Notes: generated by a model from the sequence alone, not told the origin. A stretch of DNA of 64,000 bases from Pseudomonas entomophila (GCF_013523165.1 NZ_JAAMQI010000001.1:62001-126000); one strand, 5' to 3'. Counted from the first letter of the stretch, positions 36,656 to 45,783 are shown. Made by a program: numbers and translations.

Positions 36656-37774
36656 ATGAGTGACAACGACCTGCAAGAAACCCCATTGACCCCACCCGCT
36701 GGCGAGAAGCTGCAAAAGGTGCTGGCGCGCATCGGCGTCGGTTCGCGGCGTGACGTCGAGGCCTGGATCGGCCAAGGCCGGATCAAGGTCAACGGCGTGG
36801 TGGCCACCCTCGGCCAGCGCGTCGACCTGCATGACGCCATCGCCGTGGATGGCAAGCTGATCAAGCGTGAAGAGTCCGCCGAATCGGTTCGTCGGGTCAT
36901 CATGTACAACAAGCCCGATGGCGAGATCTGCACCCGCGACGACCCGGAAGGGCGCCCGACCGTGTTCGATCGCCTGCCGCGCCCCAAAGAGGGCCGCTGG
37001 ATCAACATCGGCCGTCTGGACATCAACACCACCGGCTTGCTGCTGTTCACCACCGATGGCGAACTGGCCAACCGCCTGATGCACCCGTCCTACGAGATGG
37101 ACCGCGAGTACGCGGTGCGTGTCCGGGGCGAGGTCGATGACGACATGGTCCAGCGCCTCACCGACGGCGTCATGCTCGAGGACGGGCCGGCCAAGTTCAC
37201 CGACATCCAGAAGGCGCCGGGTGGCGAAGGCTTCAACCACTGGTTCCACTGCGTGGTGATGGAAGGCCGCAACCGGGAAGTTCGTCGCCTTTGGGAATCC
37301 CAGGGCGTGGTGGTCAGCCGCCTCAAGCGCGTGCGCTTCGGCCCGGTATTCCTCAATTCGGACCTGCCGATGGGGCGCTGGCGCGAAATGACCCAGGGCG
37401 AGATCGACATCCTCGCTGCCGAAGTCGGGTTGCAGCCGGTGGCGTTGCCGGCACTGAACCTCAAGGCCAAGGACAAGCTCGAGCGTCTGCAGCGCAAGTC
37501 CACCCGGCCCATGGGGCGCAACGAGCGCGTGCGTTCCCTGCGCCCGGCCCAGGACGCCAGCCCGACGGCCGAACGTCCGGCGCGCCAGCCGCGCGAGGAT
37601 GCACCGCGCAAGGGCGGCCGTGGCAGCAGCACCGTGGCCGAGCGACCGAGCGACATGCGCAAGCGTCCGGGTCGTCCGGACGGTAGTCGCACCGACGGCG
37701 GCAAGCCTTCGGGCGGTGGTCGCGGCGACGGTGGCAAGCCTTCGGGTGGTGGTCGCGGCAAGCCGCGCGGCTGA
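36656..37774 (+). CDS. rluB: 23S rRNA pseudouridine(2605) synthase RluB
   Basis: A 372-residue RsuA-family pseudouridine synthase: S4 domain (EKLQKVLARIGVGSRRDVEAWI, 17-60) and catalytic domain with Asp 122 in GRLDINTTGLLLFT. It modifies U2605 of 23S rRNA. The C-terminal 110 residues are a basic, low-complexity tail rich in Arg, Gly, Pro and Lys, ending in two exact copies of DGGKPSGGGRG. The ATG at 36656 follows GGAGG. It ends the scp operon neighbourhood and lies 152 nt after scpB. Confidence 0.93.
   Translation: MSDNDLQETPLTPPAGEKLQKVLARIGVGSRRDVEAWIGQGRIKVNGVVATLGQRVDLHDAIAVDGKLIKREESAESVRRVIMYNKPDGEICTRDDPEGRPTVFDRLPRPKEGRWINIGRLDINTTGLLLFTTDGELANRLMHPSYEMDREYAVRVRGEVDDDMVQRLTDGVMLEDGPAKFTDIQKAPGGEGFNHWFHCVVMEGRNREVRRLWESQGVVVSRLKRVRFGPVFLNSDLPMGRWREMTQGEIDILAAEVGLQPVALPALNLKAKDKLERLQRKSTRPMGRNERVRSLRPAQDASPTAERPARQPREDAPRKGGRGSSTVAERPSDMRKRPGRPDGSRTDGGKPSGGGRGDGGKPSGGGRGKPRG
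37694..37759 (+). repeat. rluB: Two 33-nt tandem repeats inside rluB
   Basis: Two adjacent 33-nt units differ at two third-codon positions (ggc/ggt) and both encode DGGKPSGGGRG. Repeats of this kind often vary in number between strains. Confidence 0.9.
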
Positions 37775-37823
37775 GTCATGCCGGGCAGTCGGGGCCACGT
37801 CGTGGCCCCCTCGCGGGCAAGCC

Positions 37824-37903
37824 CCCACAGGGGACTGCGGCTGCCTGTACCACAGTGGTGGGTGTAGGAGCGGTCCCTGCCGGGGCGCCGGACCGGCCGC
37901 GAT
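37824..37903. repeat. Composite REP element, copy 2
   Basis: Starts CCCACAGGGGACTGCGGCTG and ends GCGCCGGACCGGCCGCGAT, matching the element at 29151-29237. It is followed about 95 nt on by a standard REP (TTGTGGGAGCGGGCTTGCCC). Confidence 0.75.
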
Positions 37904-38158
37904 TAGGCCTGAAAGGCTCACCTTTGTCACTTGGCAGAAGCCATAGAATCTCCCACAGGGTAAGTGCACGTTCCTGCCTGTGGGCAGGCTGCATGGGCCT
38001 TTGTGGGAGCGGGCTTGCCCGCGATAGCGTCCTGTCCCTCGCCGCGCCTTGAACCGCCAGCTCCTGTGGCAAAAGCACCTTTCCTGCGCCAGATGCCTCC
38101 CCTGGCGAGCGCAATCTCGACGAAATGTCTGATTTTCATCGAGAAAATGCCTGCCGCG

Positions 38159-38190
38159 TTGACGCTCTCGGTAACCTGGGGGTATACAAT
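38159..38190 (+). promoter_or_regulatory. Sigma70-like promoter for the amino acid permease
   Basis: TTGACG (-35, five of six) and TATACA (-10, four of six), with AT continuing, are 18 bp apart. The transcript would carry a leader of roughly 190 nt before the permease start at 38385. Confidence 0.6.
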
Positions 38191-38384
38191 GCGCCGCGTT
38201 TTACCTGTGACCTCCCTCGCATATCGCGCTTTCCCGTCACCCTCGTCTTCGTGTCGCCCGGCCTTGGCCTGGGCCAGTCGACAGGCCCGGGAACCCAAGG
38301 TGCCTCACCTTGCCCATTCCGCCACGCCCTGCGCGCGGTGGGTCCGATTTCGTCACAGCTAGCAACAGGCAGGTGACCTCGTTC

Positions 38385-39764
38385 ATGAGTGGACCACACA
38401 CATCCTCCGGCGAATTCAAGCGTGGCTTGAAGAATCGCCACATCCAGCTCATCGCCCTGGGCGGCGCCATCGGCACGGGCCTGTTTCTCGGCTCGGCCGG
38501 GGTGATGAAGTCCGCCGGGCCGTCGATGATCCTCGGTTATGCACTGTGCGGTTTTATCGCGTTCATGATCATGCGCCAACTGGGCGAAATGATCGTCGAG
38601 GAGCCGGTGGCCGGTTCCTTCAGCCATTTCGCCCACCAGTACTGGGGCGGTTTCGCCGGCTTCCTGTCGGGCTGGAACTGCTGGGTGCTGTACATCCTGG
38701 TGGGCATGTCCGAGCTGTCCGCCGTCGGCAAGTACGTGCACTACTGGTGGCCGGAGATCCCGACCTGGGTGACGGCCGCGGCGTTCTTCGTGCTGATCAA
38801 TGCGATCAACCTGACCAACGTCAAGGTCTTCGGCGAGACCGAATTCTGGTTCGCCATCATCAAGGTCATGGCCATCGTCGGCATGATCGCCCTGGGCAGC
38901 TACCTGCTGGTCAGCGGCAACGGCGGGCCCGATGCCTCGGTCAGCAACCTGTGGAGCCACGGCGGGTTCTTCCCCAACGGGGTCAGCGGGCTGGTGATGG
39001 CCTTGGCGATCATCATGTTCTCGTTCGGTGGGCTGGAGATGCTCGGCTTCACGGCGGCTGAAGCCGATCAGCCCAAGACGGTGATCCCCAAGGCGATCAA
39101 CCAGGTCATCTACCGGATCCTGATCTTCTACATCGGCGCCCTGGTGATCCTGTTGTCGCTGACGCCATGGGACGGCCTGGTCAAGAGCATCGACGCCGCC
39201 GGTGGCAGCTATGGCAGCAGCCCGTTCGTGCAGGTGTTCTCGCTGCTGGGCAGCAACGTGGCGGCGCACCTGCTCAACTTCGTCGTGCTCACGGCCGCGC
39301 TGTCGGTGTACAACAGCGGCACCTACTGCAACGCACGCATGCTCTACGGCATGGCCGAGCAGGGTGACGCCCCGGCCAGTCTGGCCCGGGTCGACCGGCG
39401 CGGTGTACCCGTGCGCGCGATCCTGGTGTCAGCCGCCGTCACGGTGGTGGCGGTGCTGCTCAATTACCTGATGCCGCAGGATGCCCTGGAGCTGCTGATG
39501 TCGCTGGTGGTCGCCACGCTGGTGATCAACTGGGCGATGATCAGCTACTCGCACCTGAAATTCCGCCAGCACCTGAACCGCACCGGCCAGACGCCGTTGT
39601 TCAAGGCACTGTGGTACCCCTACGGCAACTACCTGTGCCTGGCCTTCGTGGTGCTCATCCTGGGGATCATGCTGCAGATTCCGGGCATCAACGTGTCGGT
39701 CTACGCAATCCCGGTGTGGCTGGCAGTGATGTTCGGGCTGTACTGGCTCAAGACGCGCCGCTGA
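38385..39764 (+). CDS. Amino acid permease of the AroP/PheP/ProY family
   Basis: A 459-residue, 12-helix APC-superfamily transporter with the family start FKRGLKNRHIQLIALGGAIGTGLFLGS, followed by GPSMILGYALCGFIAFMIMRQLGEM, and SFGGLEMLGFTAAEADQP in helix 6. AroP-type carriers take up aromatic or related amino acids by proton symport. The ATG at 38385 has AGGTGA upstream. It is close to a phenylalanine hydroxylase locus (phhAB, 5 kb downstream), which is consistent with aromatic uptake, but the exact substrate is inferred. Confidence 0.9.
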   Translation: MSGPHTSSGEFKRGLKNRHIQLIALGGAIGTGLFLGSAGVMKSAGPSMILGYALCGFIAFMIMRQLGEMIVEEPVAGSFSHFAHQYWGGFAGFLSGWNCWVLYILVGMSELSAVGKYVHYWWPEIPTWVTAAAFFVLINAINLTNVKVFGETEFWFAIIKVMAIVGMIALGSYLLVSGNGGPDASVSNLWSHGGFFPNGVSGLVMALAIIMFSFGGLEMLGFTAAEADQPKTVIPKAINQVIYRILIFYIGALVILLSLTPWDGLVKSIDAAGGSYGSSPFVQVFSLLGSNVAAHLLNFVVLTAALSVYNSGTYCNARMLYGMAEQGDAPASLARVDRRGVPVRAILVSAAVTVVAVLLNYLMPQDALELLMSLVVATLVINWAMISYSHLKFRQHLNRTGQTPLFKALWYPYGNYLCLAFVVLILGIMLQIPGINVSVYAIPVWLAVMFGLYWLKTRR

Positions 39765-39785
39765 CGAGCAGGGGCCCTGGCCCCT

Positions 39786-40670
39786 TCAGATCTGCTCCAG
39801 CAACCAGCCTCGAAACGCCCGCAACGACGGCAACCCCTCGTTGCGCGGCGGATAGATCAGGTAATAGCTGCGCTGGCTGGCGAATGCCGCGCCGGCGCTG
39901 ATCAGTTCCCCACTGGTCAGTTCGTCCTCCACCAGGACCCTTGGCACCAACCCCACGCCGATCCCGGCGCGCACCGCCTGGATCAAGTGCGACGTCAGTT
40001 CGAAACTCGGCCCCAGGCGCATACTCCGGTGGGGCAGGGCATGGTGCGAGAACCATTCGCCCCAGGCATGAGGGTTGTTGGCCACGTTGAGCAGCAGATG
40101 CTCACTGATGCGTGCCGGCGTCCAGGCCTCTCCGGCTGCCTGCGCCGAGGGCGGCAGGATCACCACCAATTCCTCGGCCTGCAGGCGGTGGCAGACCAGC
40201 CCTGGCAGGTCATGGTAGGCGACGCCGATCGCCGCATCGATCTCGCTGGTCTCGAAGTCGATCGTCTCGATGCGTGAGTGAATGTGCACCAGCATGCCGG
40301 GGTGCGCTGCGTAGAACGCATGCAGCCGGGGCAGCAGCCATTTCGAGCCGAAGGTGGGCAGGGTGGCCAGCCGCAGCGTGCCGACGCCCGATTGGTAGGC
40401 CAGGGCCTGCAAGGTGGCGCTGCGAATACGTCCGAGCGCCTCGTTCAATTCACGCTGGTACAGGCGCCCGACGTCCGTCAGCTGCACGTGACGGCCTTCG
40501 CGCCGGAACAGCGTCAAGCCCAACTGATGCTCCAGGGCCTGCACCTGGCGACTGACCGCGCTCTGGGTCAGTGACAGTTCCACGGCAGCACGGGTGAAGC
40601 TTTCATGCCGTGCGGCCGCCTCGAAGGCCAGCAGCAGTGACATGGACGGTGTCAGGTGGCGGTAATTCAT
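39786..40670 (-). CDS. LysR-family transcriptional regulator (GcvA-like)
   Basis: A 294-residue LysR regulator with HTH (about 9-66, LLLAFEAAARHESFTRAAVELSLTQSAVSRQVQALEHQLGLTLF) and a GcvA/AmpR-like effector-binding domain (GVGTLRLATLPTFGSKWLLPRL). It is divergent from the ydiJ gene, 185 nt between starts, and convergent with the permease gene. Its most likely target is ydiJ. The effector is unknown. Confidence 0.88.
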   Translation of the reverse strand: MNYRHLTPSMSLLLAFEAAARHESFTRAAVELSLTQSAVSRQVQALEHQLGLTLFRREGRHVQLTDVGRLYQRELNEALGRIRSATLQALAYQSGVGTLRLATLPTFGSKWLLPRLHAFYAAHPGMLVHIHSRIETIDFETSEIDAAIGVAYHDLPGLVCHRLQAEELVVILPPSAQAAGEAWTPARISEHLLLNVANNPHAWGEWFSHHALPHRSMRLGPSFELTSHLIQAVRAGIGVGLVPRVLVEDELTSGELISAGAAFASQRSYYLIYPPRNEGLPSLRAFRGWLLEQI

Positions 40671-40855
40671 TCATGAAAGTCATCGATAGCGGCAGGATTA
40701 TCCGTTTGCCCCGGCCGCGAAACTACAGGAACATGGGCCCATTCGTCACTTCGCCTGGCTTGATCCATGCCGATGCGACACCAACGAGAGCAGGCGCCCC
40801 TACGTTGCCGTCTGCCACGTCACCGTGAATTCGCCGATAAAGAGGCCGTCCGTCG

Positions 40856-43800
40856 ATGATCGCCCCATTGCAGCCCCAGACCTCCGCCGCCCGTTACACG
40901 GACTTCCTCGATGCCCTGCGTGGCAGTGGCTTCCGTGGGCAGATCAGCGCCGACTACGGCACCCGCACGGTGCTCGCCACCGACAACTCGATCTACCAGC
41001 GCCTGCCCCAGGCCGCCGTGTTCCCGGTGGATGCCGACGACGTCGCACGCATCGCCACGCTCATGGGCGAGGCCCGCTTTCGCCAGGTGGTGCTCACACC
41101 CCGGGGCGGTGGCACGGGCACCAATGGCCAGTCGCTGACCGACGGCATCGTCGTCGACCTGTCGCGGCACATGAACGCGATCCTCGAAATCGACGTCGAG
41201 CAACGCTGGGTCCGTGTCCAGGCCGGTGTGGTCAAGGACCAGCTCAACGCTGCGCTCAAGCCCCATGGCCTGTTCTTCGCGCCCGAGCTGTCCACTTCCA
41301 ACCGCGCCACGATCGGCGGCATGATCAACACCGATGCCAGCGGTCAGGGCAGTTGCACCTACGGCAAGACCCGCGACCATGTGCTGGAGCTGCACAGCGT
41401 GCTGCTCGGCGGCGAGCGGTTGCACAGCCTGCCGATCGACGACGCCGCGCTCGACCAGGCCTGCGCCGCACCCGGGCGTGTGGGCGAGGTGTACCGCACG
41501 GCTCGCGACATCCAGCAGCATCAGGCCGAACTGATCGAACGCACCTTCCCGCCGCTCAACCGCTGCCTGACCGGCTACGACCTGGCGCACCTGCGCGATG
41601 AGCAGGGGCGCTTCAACCTCAACAGCGTGCTGTGCGGCGCTGAAGGCTCGCTCGGCTACGTGGTCGAGGCCAAGCTCAACGTCCTGCCGATCCCGCGCTA
41701 TGCAGTGCTGGTCAACGTGCGGTACGCCAGCTTCATGGAGGCCCTGCGCGATGCCAATGCCCTGATGGCGCTCAAGCCGCTGTCGATCGAGACGGTCGAT
41801 TCCAAGGTGCTGAAGCTGGCGATGCAGGACATCGTCTGGGACAGCGTGGCCGAGTATTTCCCCGCCGATGCCGAGCGTCCGACCCTGGGGATCAACCTGG
41901 TGGAGTTCTGTGGCGACTCGCCCGAGGAGGTCAACGCCCGGGTGCTGGCGTTCATCGAGCACCTGCAGGCCGACACCCGCGTCGAGCGGCTCGGCCATAC
42001 CCTGGCCGAGGGCGCGGCGGCCGTGAGCCGGGTCTATGCCATGCGCAAGCGCTCGGTGGGGCTGCTGGGCAACGTCGAGGGCGAAGTCCGGCCCCAGCCG
42101 TTCGTGGAAGACACCGCCGTGCCGCCAGAGCGCCTGGCCGACTACATCGCCGAGTTCCGTGCCCTGCTCGATGGCCATGGCCTGGCCTATGGCATGTTCG
42201 GCCACGTCGATGCGGGGGTCCTGCACGTGCGCCCCGCGCTGGACATGAAAGATCCGGCTCAGGCGGCACTGGTCAAGCCGATTTCCGATGCGGTGGCCGA
42301 ATTGACCCAGCGCTATGGCGGTCTGCTCTGGGGCGAGCACGGCAAGGGGCTGCGCTCGGAGTACGTGCCTGAGTACTTCGGCGAGCTGTACCCGGCACTG
42401 CAGCGACTCAAGGGTGCGTTCGACCCGTACAACCAGCTCAACCCCGGCAAGATCTGCACACCGCCCGACAGCGCCACCGGCCTGACGCGGGTCGATGAAG
42501 TGACCTTGCGCGGCGAGCTGGACCGCACCATCGACGAGCGGGTCTGGCAGAGCTTCGGCAGTGCGGTGCACTGCAACGGCAATGGCGCCTGCTACAACTA
42601 CGACCCCGACGATGCCATGTGCCCGTCCTGGAAGGCCACCCGCGAGCGGCGCCATTCGCCCAAGGGGCGTGCCTCGCTGATCCGCGAGTGGCTGCGCCTG
42701 CAAGGCGCTGCCGACATCGATGTGCTGGCCACTGAACGCACGCCGATGGCCTGGCTCAAGGGCCTGCCGGCCCGGCTGCGCAACAGCCGGGCGCACCGTC
42801 AGGGGCAGGCGGACTTCTCCCACGAGGTGTACGACGCCATGGCCGGTTGCCTGGCGTGCAAGTCCTGCGCCGGGCAGTGCCCGATCAAGGTCAACGTGCC
42901 GGATTTTCGTTCGCGCTTTCTCGAGCTGTACCACGGTCGCTACCAGCGCCCGCTGCGCGACTACCTGATCGGTTCGCTGGAGTTCACCTTGCCGCACCTG
43001 GCCCATGCGCCAGGGCTGTACAACGCGGTGATGGGGTCACGCTGGGTCAGCCGGTTGCTGGCGGACCAGGTCGGCATGGTCGACAGCCCGTTGATCAGCC
43101 GCTTTGACCTGCAGCGCACGTTGACGCGCTGCCGGGTCGGCACCGCCAGCGTACCGGCCTTGCGCGAGCTGACGCCTGCCCAGCGTGAACGCAGCCTCGT
43201 GCTGGTGCAGGATGCCTTCACGCGCTATTTCGAGACGCCGCTGCTGGCCGCATTCATCGATCTGGCGTACCAGCTGGGATACCGCGTGTTCCTGGCACCC
43301 TACAGCGCCAACGGCAAGCCTCTGCACGTGCAGGGGTTCCTCGGTGCCTTCGCCAAGGCCGCCATCCGCAACGCCGGCCAGCTCAAGGCGCTCGCGGACT
43401 GTGGCGTGCCGCTGGTGGGGCTGGACCCGGCGATGACCCTGGTGTATCGCCAGGAATACCTCAAGGTCCCTGGCCTGGAGGATGGGCCCAAGGTGCTGTT
43501 GCCGCAGGAGTGGTTGATCGAGGCACTGCCTGCGCGTTCGGCTGCGGCTGCGGGATCGTTCCGGCTGATGGCGCATTGCACCGAGAAGACCAACGTACCG
43601 GCCAGTACGCGCCAGTGGGAGCAGGTGTTCCAGCGTCTGGGGTTGACCTTGGTGACCGAGGCGACCGGCTGCTGTGGGATGTCGGGCACCTATGGCCACG
43701 AAGCCCGTAACCAGCAGACTTCACGGACGATCTTCGAGCAGTCCTGGGCGACCAAGCTGGACAAGGCGGGCGAACCATTGGCGACCGGGTATTCATGCCG

Positions 43801-43876
43801 TAGCCAGGTGAAGCGGCTGGCAGAGCGCCGCCTGCGGCATCCGTTGGAGGTGGTGCTGGAGCACGTCGCGCGGTAG
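40856..43876 (+). CDS. ydiJ: FAD/Fe-S oxidoreductase, YdiJ (D-2-hydroxyacid dehydrogenase)
   Basis: A 1006-residue fusion: FAD-binding type 4 domain (PRGGGTGTNGQSL and SNRATIGGMINTDASGQGS near 70-160), FAD-oxidase C-terminal domain, 4Fe-4S site C665-x2-C668-x2-C671-x3-C675-P (CLACKSCAGQCP), and a GlpC-type CCG-like domain (THCTEKTNV-like, GCCGMSGTYG). E. coli YdiJ has been reported to oxidise D-2-hydroxyglutarate; the whole length agrees with that family. Divergent from a LysR gene. A D-lactate role is also possible. Confidence 0.9.
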   Translation: MIAPLQPQTSAARYTDFLDALRGSGFRGQISADYGTRTVLATDNSIYQRLPQAAVFPVDADDVARIATLMGEARFRQVVLTPRGGGTGTNGQSLTDGIVVDLSRHMNAILEIDVEQRWVRVQAGVVKDQLNAALKPHGLFFAPELSTSNRATIGGMINTDASGQGSCTYGKTRDHVLELHSVLLGGERLHSLPIDDAALDQACAAPGRVGEVYRTARDIQQHQAELIERTFPPLNRCLTGYDLAHLRDEQGRFNLNSVLCGAEGSLGYVVEAKLNVLPIPRYAVLVNVRYASFMEALRDANALMALKPLSIETVDSKVLKLAMQDIVWDSVAEYFPADAERPTLGINLVEFCGDSPEEVNARVLAFIEHLQADTRVERLGHTLAEGAAAVSRVYAMRKRSVGLLGNVEGEVRPQPFVEDTAVPPERLADYIAEFRALLDGHGLAYGMFGHVDAGVLHVRPALDMKDPAQAALVKPISDAVAELTQRYGGLLWGEHGKGLRSEYVPEYFGELYPALQRLKGAFDPYNQLNPGKICTPPDSATGLTRVDEVTLRGELDRTIDERVWQSFGSAVHCNGNGACYNYDPDDAMCPSWKATRERRHSPKGRASLIREWLRLQGAADIDVLATERTPMAWLKGLPARLRNSRAHRQGQADFSHEVYDAMAGCLACKSCAGQCPIKVNVPDFRSRFLELYHGRYQRPLRDYLIGSLEFTLPHLAHAPGLYNAVMGSRWVSRLLADQVGMVDSPLISRFDLQRTLTRCRVGTASVPALRELTPAQRERSLVLVQDAFTRYFETPLLAAFIDLAYQLGYRVFLAPYSANGKPLHVQGFLGAFAKAAIRNAGQLKALADCGVPLVGLDPAMTLVYRQEYLKVPGLEDGPKVLLPQEWLIEALPARSAAAAGSFRLMAHCTEKTNVPASTRQWEQVFQRLGLTLVTEATGCCGMSGTYGHEARNQQTSRTIFEQSWATKLDKAGEPLATGYSCRSQVKRLAERRLRHPLEVVLEHVAR

Positions 43877-44009
43877 GGCGGCGGGCCTGCCCGCGATACA
43901 GGCGGTGGCCGATCGAGTGCTATCGCTGGCAAGCCCCACCAGGACCGTTACAGCCTGCCAAGAAAGCGGAGGCTGCACCGCTTGTGGGAGCGGGCTTGTC
44001 CGCGGTGAA
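43877..44009. repeat. REP elements between ydiJ and the small ORF
   Basis: GCGGGCCTGCCCGCGATACA (about 43881-43900), an inverted variant TATCGCTGGCAAGCCCCACC (43921-43940), and TTGTGGGAGCGGGCTTGTCC (about 43982-44001). Facing REP units like these often form stable mRNA 3' ends. Confidence 0.75.
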
Positions 44010-44092
44010 GGCATGGCAGGCACCACTGCTCTTGAGCCTGGATTGGCTCATGGTGCTGGGGTTTGAACACTTTTCTCTGGAAGTGATCTCCG

Positions 44093-44218
44093 TCAGCCCT
44101 GATCGCCCTCGGCAGTGCACTCATCTTCCTGCTCGGCACTCGATGCCGGCTCTGGCGCGGTGTCCAGGGGCGTTTCCGGGGTCAGGCGGGGGAAGGGGAA
44201 GTTAGGGATCTCATGCAT
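44093..44218 (-). CDS. Small acidic protein, 41 residues, unknown
   Basis: An ATG at 44218 with GAGGA eight bases upstream opens a 41-codon frame ending TGA at 44093. The product starts MHEIPNFPFPRLTPETPLDT and ends in an acidic stretch with a single Cys (EQEDECTAEGDQG). Codon choice is like the neighbouring genes (G/C in third positions). A -35-like TTGTCA lies upstream at about 44307-44312. It is in the same orientation as phhB and phhA, 135 nt after phhB. I do not recognise a family. Confidence 0.6.
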   Translation of the reverse strand: MHEIPNFPFPRLTPETPLDTAPEPASSAEQEDECTAEGDQG

Positions 44219-44353
44219 CGTGTCGTTCCTCGCGAAGGGAAGGGAAGCCTGCGCCTGGCGCAGCGCGAACAAGTCTGGCCAGGGTACAGGAACGCGGATG
44301 ACAGTTTGACAACAGTTCGCCCCCTCCGCGTTCGATCAACGACCCGTTTCGCC

Positions 44354-44713
44354 TCAGGCCTTGAGACCTTCGGCCTGCCGGGCGACCACGTCGGTGCGGG
44401 CGGCCATGACGAAATCGTTGCGGTGCAGGCCTTTGATCGAGTGGCTCCACCAGGTGACCGTGACCTTGCCCCATTCGGTCAGCAGGCCGGGGTGATGGCC
44501 TTCTTCTTCGGCAATCGCCCCCACGGCATTGGTGAACGCCAAGGCATGTCGGAAATTGCCGAAGCGAAAGACGCGCTCCAGTTGCAGCACGCCCTCCCGC
44601 GTCTCGATGTTCCACTCGGGGATCTCCCGGATCAGCGCCGCGAGCTCTTCATCGCTGACCTTCGGGGCATCGGCGCGGCAGGCTTCGCAGTGGGCTTGGT
44701 TCAGGGTGGTCAT
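44354..44713 (-). CDS. phhB: Pterin-4a-carbinolamine dehydratase PhhB
   Basis: A 119-residue enzyme that regenerates the tetrahydropterin cofactor used by phenylalanine hydroxylase by dehydrating 4a-hydroxytetrahydropterin. The PCD motif with active-site histidines is [23 protein letters not shown]. It follows phhA by 42 nt on the same strand, the classical phhAB pair. The additional N-terminal CEACRADAP is usual for pseudomonad proteins. Confidence 0.94.
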   Translation of the reverse strand: MTTLNQAHCEACRADAPKVSDEELAALIREIPEWNIETREGVLQLERVFRFGNFRHALAFTNAVGAIAEEEGHHPGLLTEWGKVTVTWWSHSIKGLHRNDFVMAARTDVVARQAEGLKA

Positions 44714-44755
44714 GGTCAGGCTCCATTGACTGAAAAGGGCAGTGAGGGCGCGCGT

Positions 44756-45541
44756 TCAAGCGGCCTTGGGCGGAAACTTCGGCGCATGCAGGCCAAGGGC
44801 CATGGCCTGGTGCACCATCGCCATGATGTCTTCATGGGCCAGGTCGAACAGGCGCTTGAGCCGAGGCAGCACGAAGTACACCGGCTGCAGGATGTCGATG
44901 CGGTAAGGCGTGCGCATGGCCTCGACGGGGTCGAAGGCCTGGTGCTCAGGGGCGTCCGACAGGCTGTAGAGGGTTTCCTTCGGCGAAGACAGGATACCGC
45001 CCCCATAGACGCGGCGCCCATTGGGCGTGTCCAGCAGACCGAACTCGATGGTCATCCAGTACAGCCGCGCCAGGTAGACCCGCTCCTGCTTGCTGGCCGC
45101 CAGGCCCAGCTTGCCGTAGGTGTGGGTGAAGGCGGCGAACCAGGGGTTGGTCAGCAGTGGGCAATGGCCGAAGAGCTCGTGGAAGATGTCCGGCTCTTGC
45201 AGGTAATCCAGCTCTTCGGGCGTACGAATGAAGGTGGCCACGGGGAAGCGCTTGCTGGCCAGCAGTTCGAAGAAGGTCTGGAAGGGGATCAGCGCCGGCA
45301 CCCGCGCCACCTGCCAGCCAGTGGTCGCGGCCAGGACCTTGTTGACCTCGCCCAGCTGGGGTACCCGGCCGTGGGGCAGTGCCAGCTGCTCGATGCCATC
45401 GAGGTATTCCTGGCAGGCCCGGCCCTCGATGACCTTCAGCTGCCGCTCGATCAAGGTGTGCCACACGTCGTGGTCTTGCGCCGGGTAATCGATGAAGCCG
45501 CGCGCGTCAGGGGTGCGCGCCACGTATTGCGTCTGTGTCAT
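44756..45541 (-). CDS. phhA: Phenylalanine 4-monooxygenase PhhA
   Basis: A 261-residue tetrahydropterin- and iron-dependent hydroxylase that makes tyrosine from phenylalanine, the first step in phenylalanine catabolism. The iron ligands are visible: His 121 and His 126 in FHELFGHCP and Glu 166 in WMTIEFGLL. The start at 45541 has TTGGAG upstream. In P. putida phhA responds to the activator PhhR; I did not find a convincing PhhR box. Its upstream region contains a strong palindrome (45756-45783). Confidence 0.96.
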   Translation of the reverse strand: MTQTQYVARTPDARGFIDYPAQDHDVWHTLIERQLKVIEGRACQEYLDGIEQLALPHGRVPQLGEVNKVLAATTGWQVARVPALIPFQTFFELLASKRFPVATFIRTPEELDYLQEPDIFHELFGHCPLLTNPWFAAFTHTYGKLGLAASKQERVYLARLYWMTIEFGLLDTPNGRRVYGGGILSSPKETLYSLSDAPEHQAFDPVEAMRTPYRIDILQPVYFVLPRLKRLFDLAHEDIMAMVHQAMALGLHAPKFPPKAA

Positions 45542-45755
45542 GGTGCTCTCCAAGGGATGAGCCTGTTCTTGTTGTCGATGACTGTCGAGCAGTAGACCGC
45601 AAGAGGCGAGAGGCTTTCCAGTGGATTCGGCCGAAGCGGGCAAAGCGCCGTGCACTCTGACGGAAGCACCGCCTCGGGCAGGCGATGAGCGGTGCTCGGG
45701 GCGAAGGGCAATGATGAGTTCGCGCACGGTTGTGTGACATGCGCGCGTGAAGAAA

Positions 45756-45783
45756 CAGGGCCTTACTTTCAAGTAAGGCCCTG
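45756..45783. terminator. Perfect 13-bp palindrome upstream of phhA
   Basis: CAGGGCCTTACTT-TC-AAGTAAGGCCCTG is a perfect inverted repeat. On the minus strand it is followed by TTTCTTC, so it may end transcription of the DUF2790 gene (stop at 45861) before phhA. The short loop would also allow a dimeric protein-binding site. Confidence 0.7.

Larger units (their letters stand above)
37775..38384. other. 610-nt intergenic region upstream of the amino acid permease
   Basis: The left half contains a composite REP (37824-37903) and one standard REP (about 38001-38027). The right half holds a promoter-like pair and a pyrimidine-rich leader of about 190 nt before the permease start. Open frames in it lack ribosome-binding sites and I accept none. 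Confidence 0.6.

Noticed and set aside
40820..43006. A 728-codon minus-strand frame opposite ydiJ
   Set aside because: It lacks motifs and a ribosome-binding site and mirrors codon bias of ydiJ, which has FAD and 4Fe-4S motifs.
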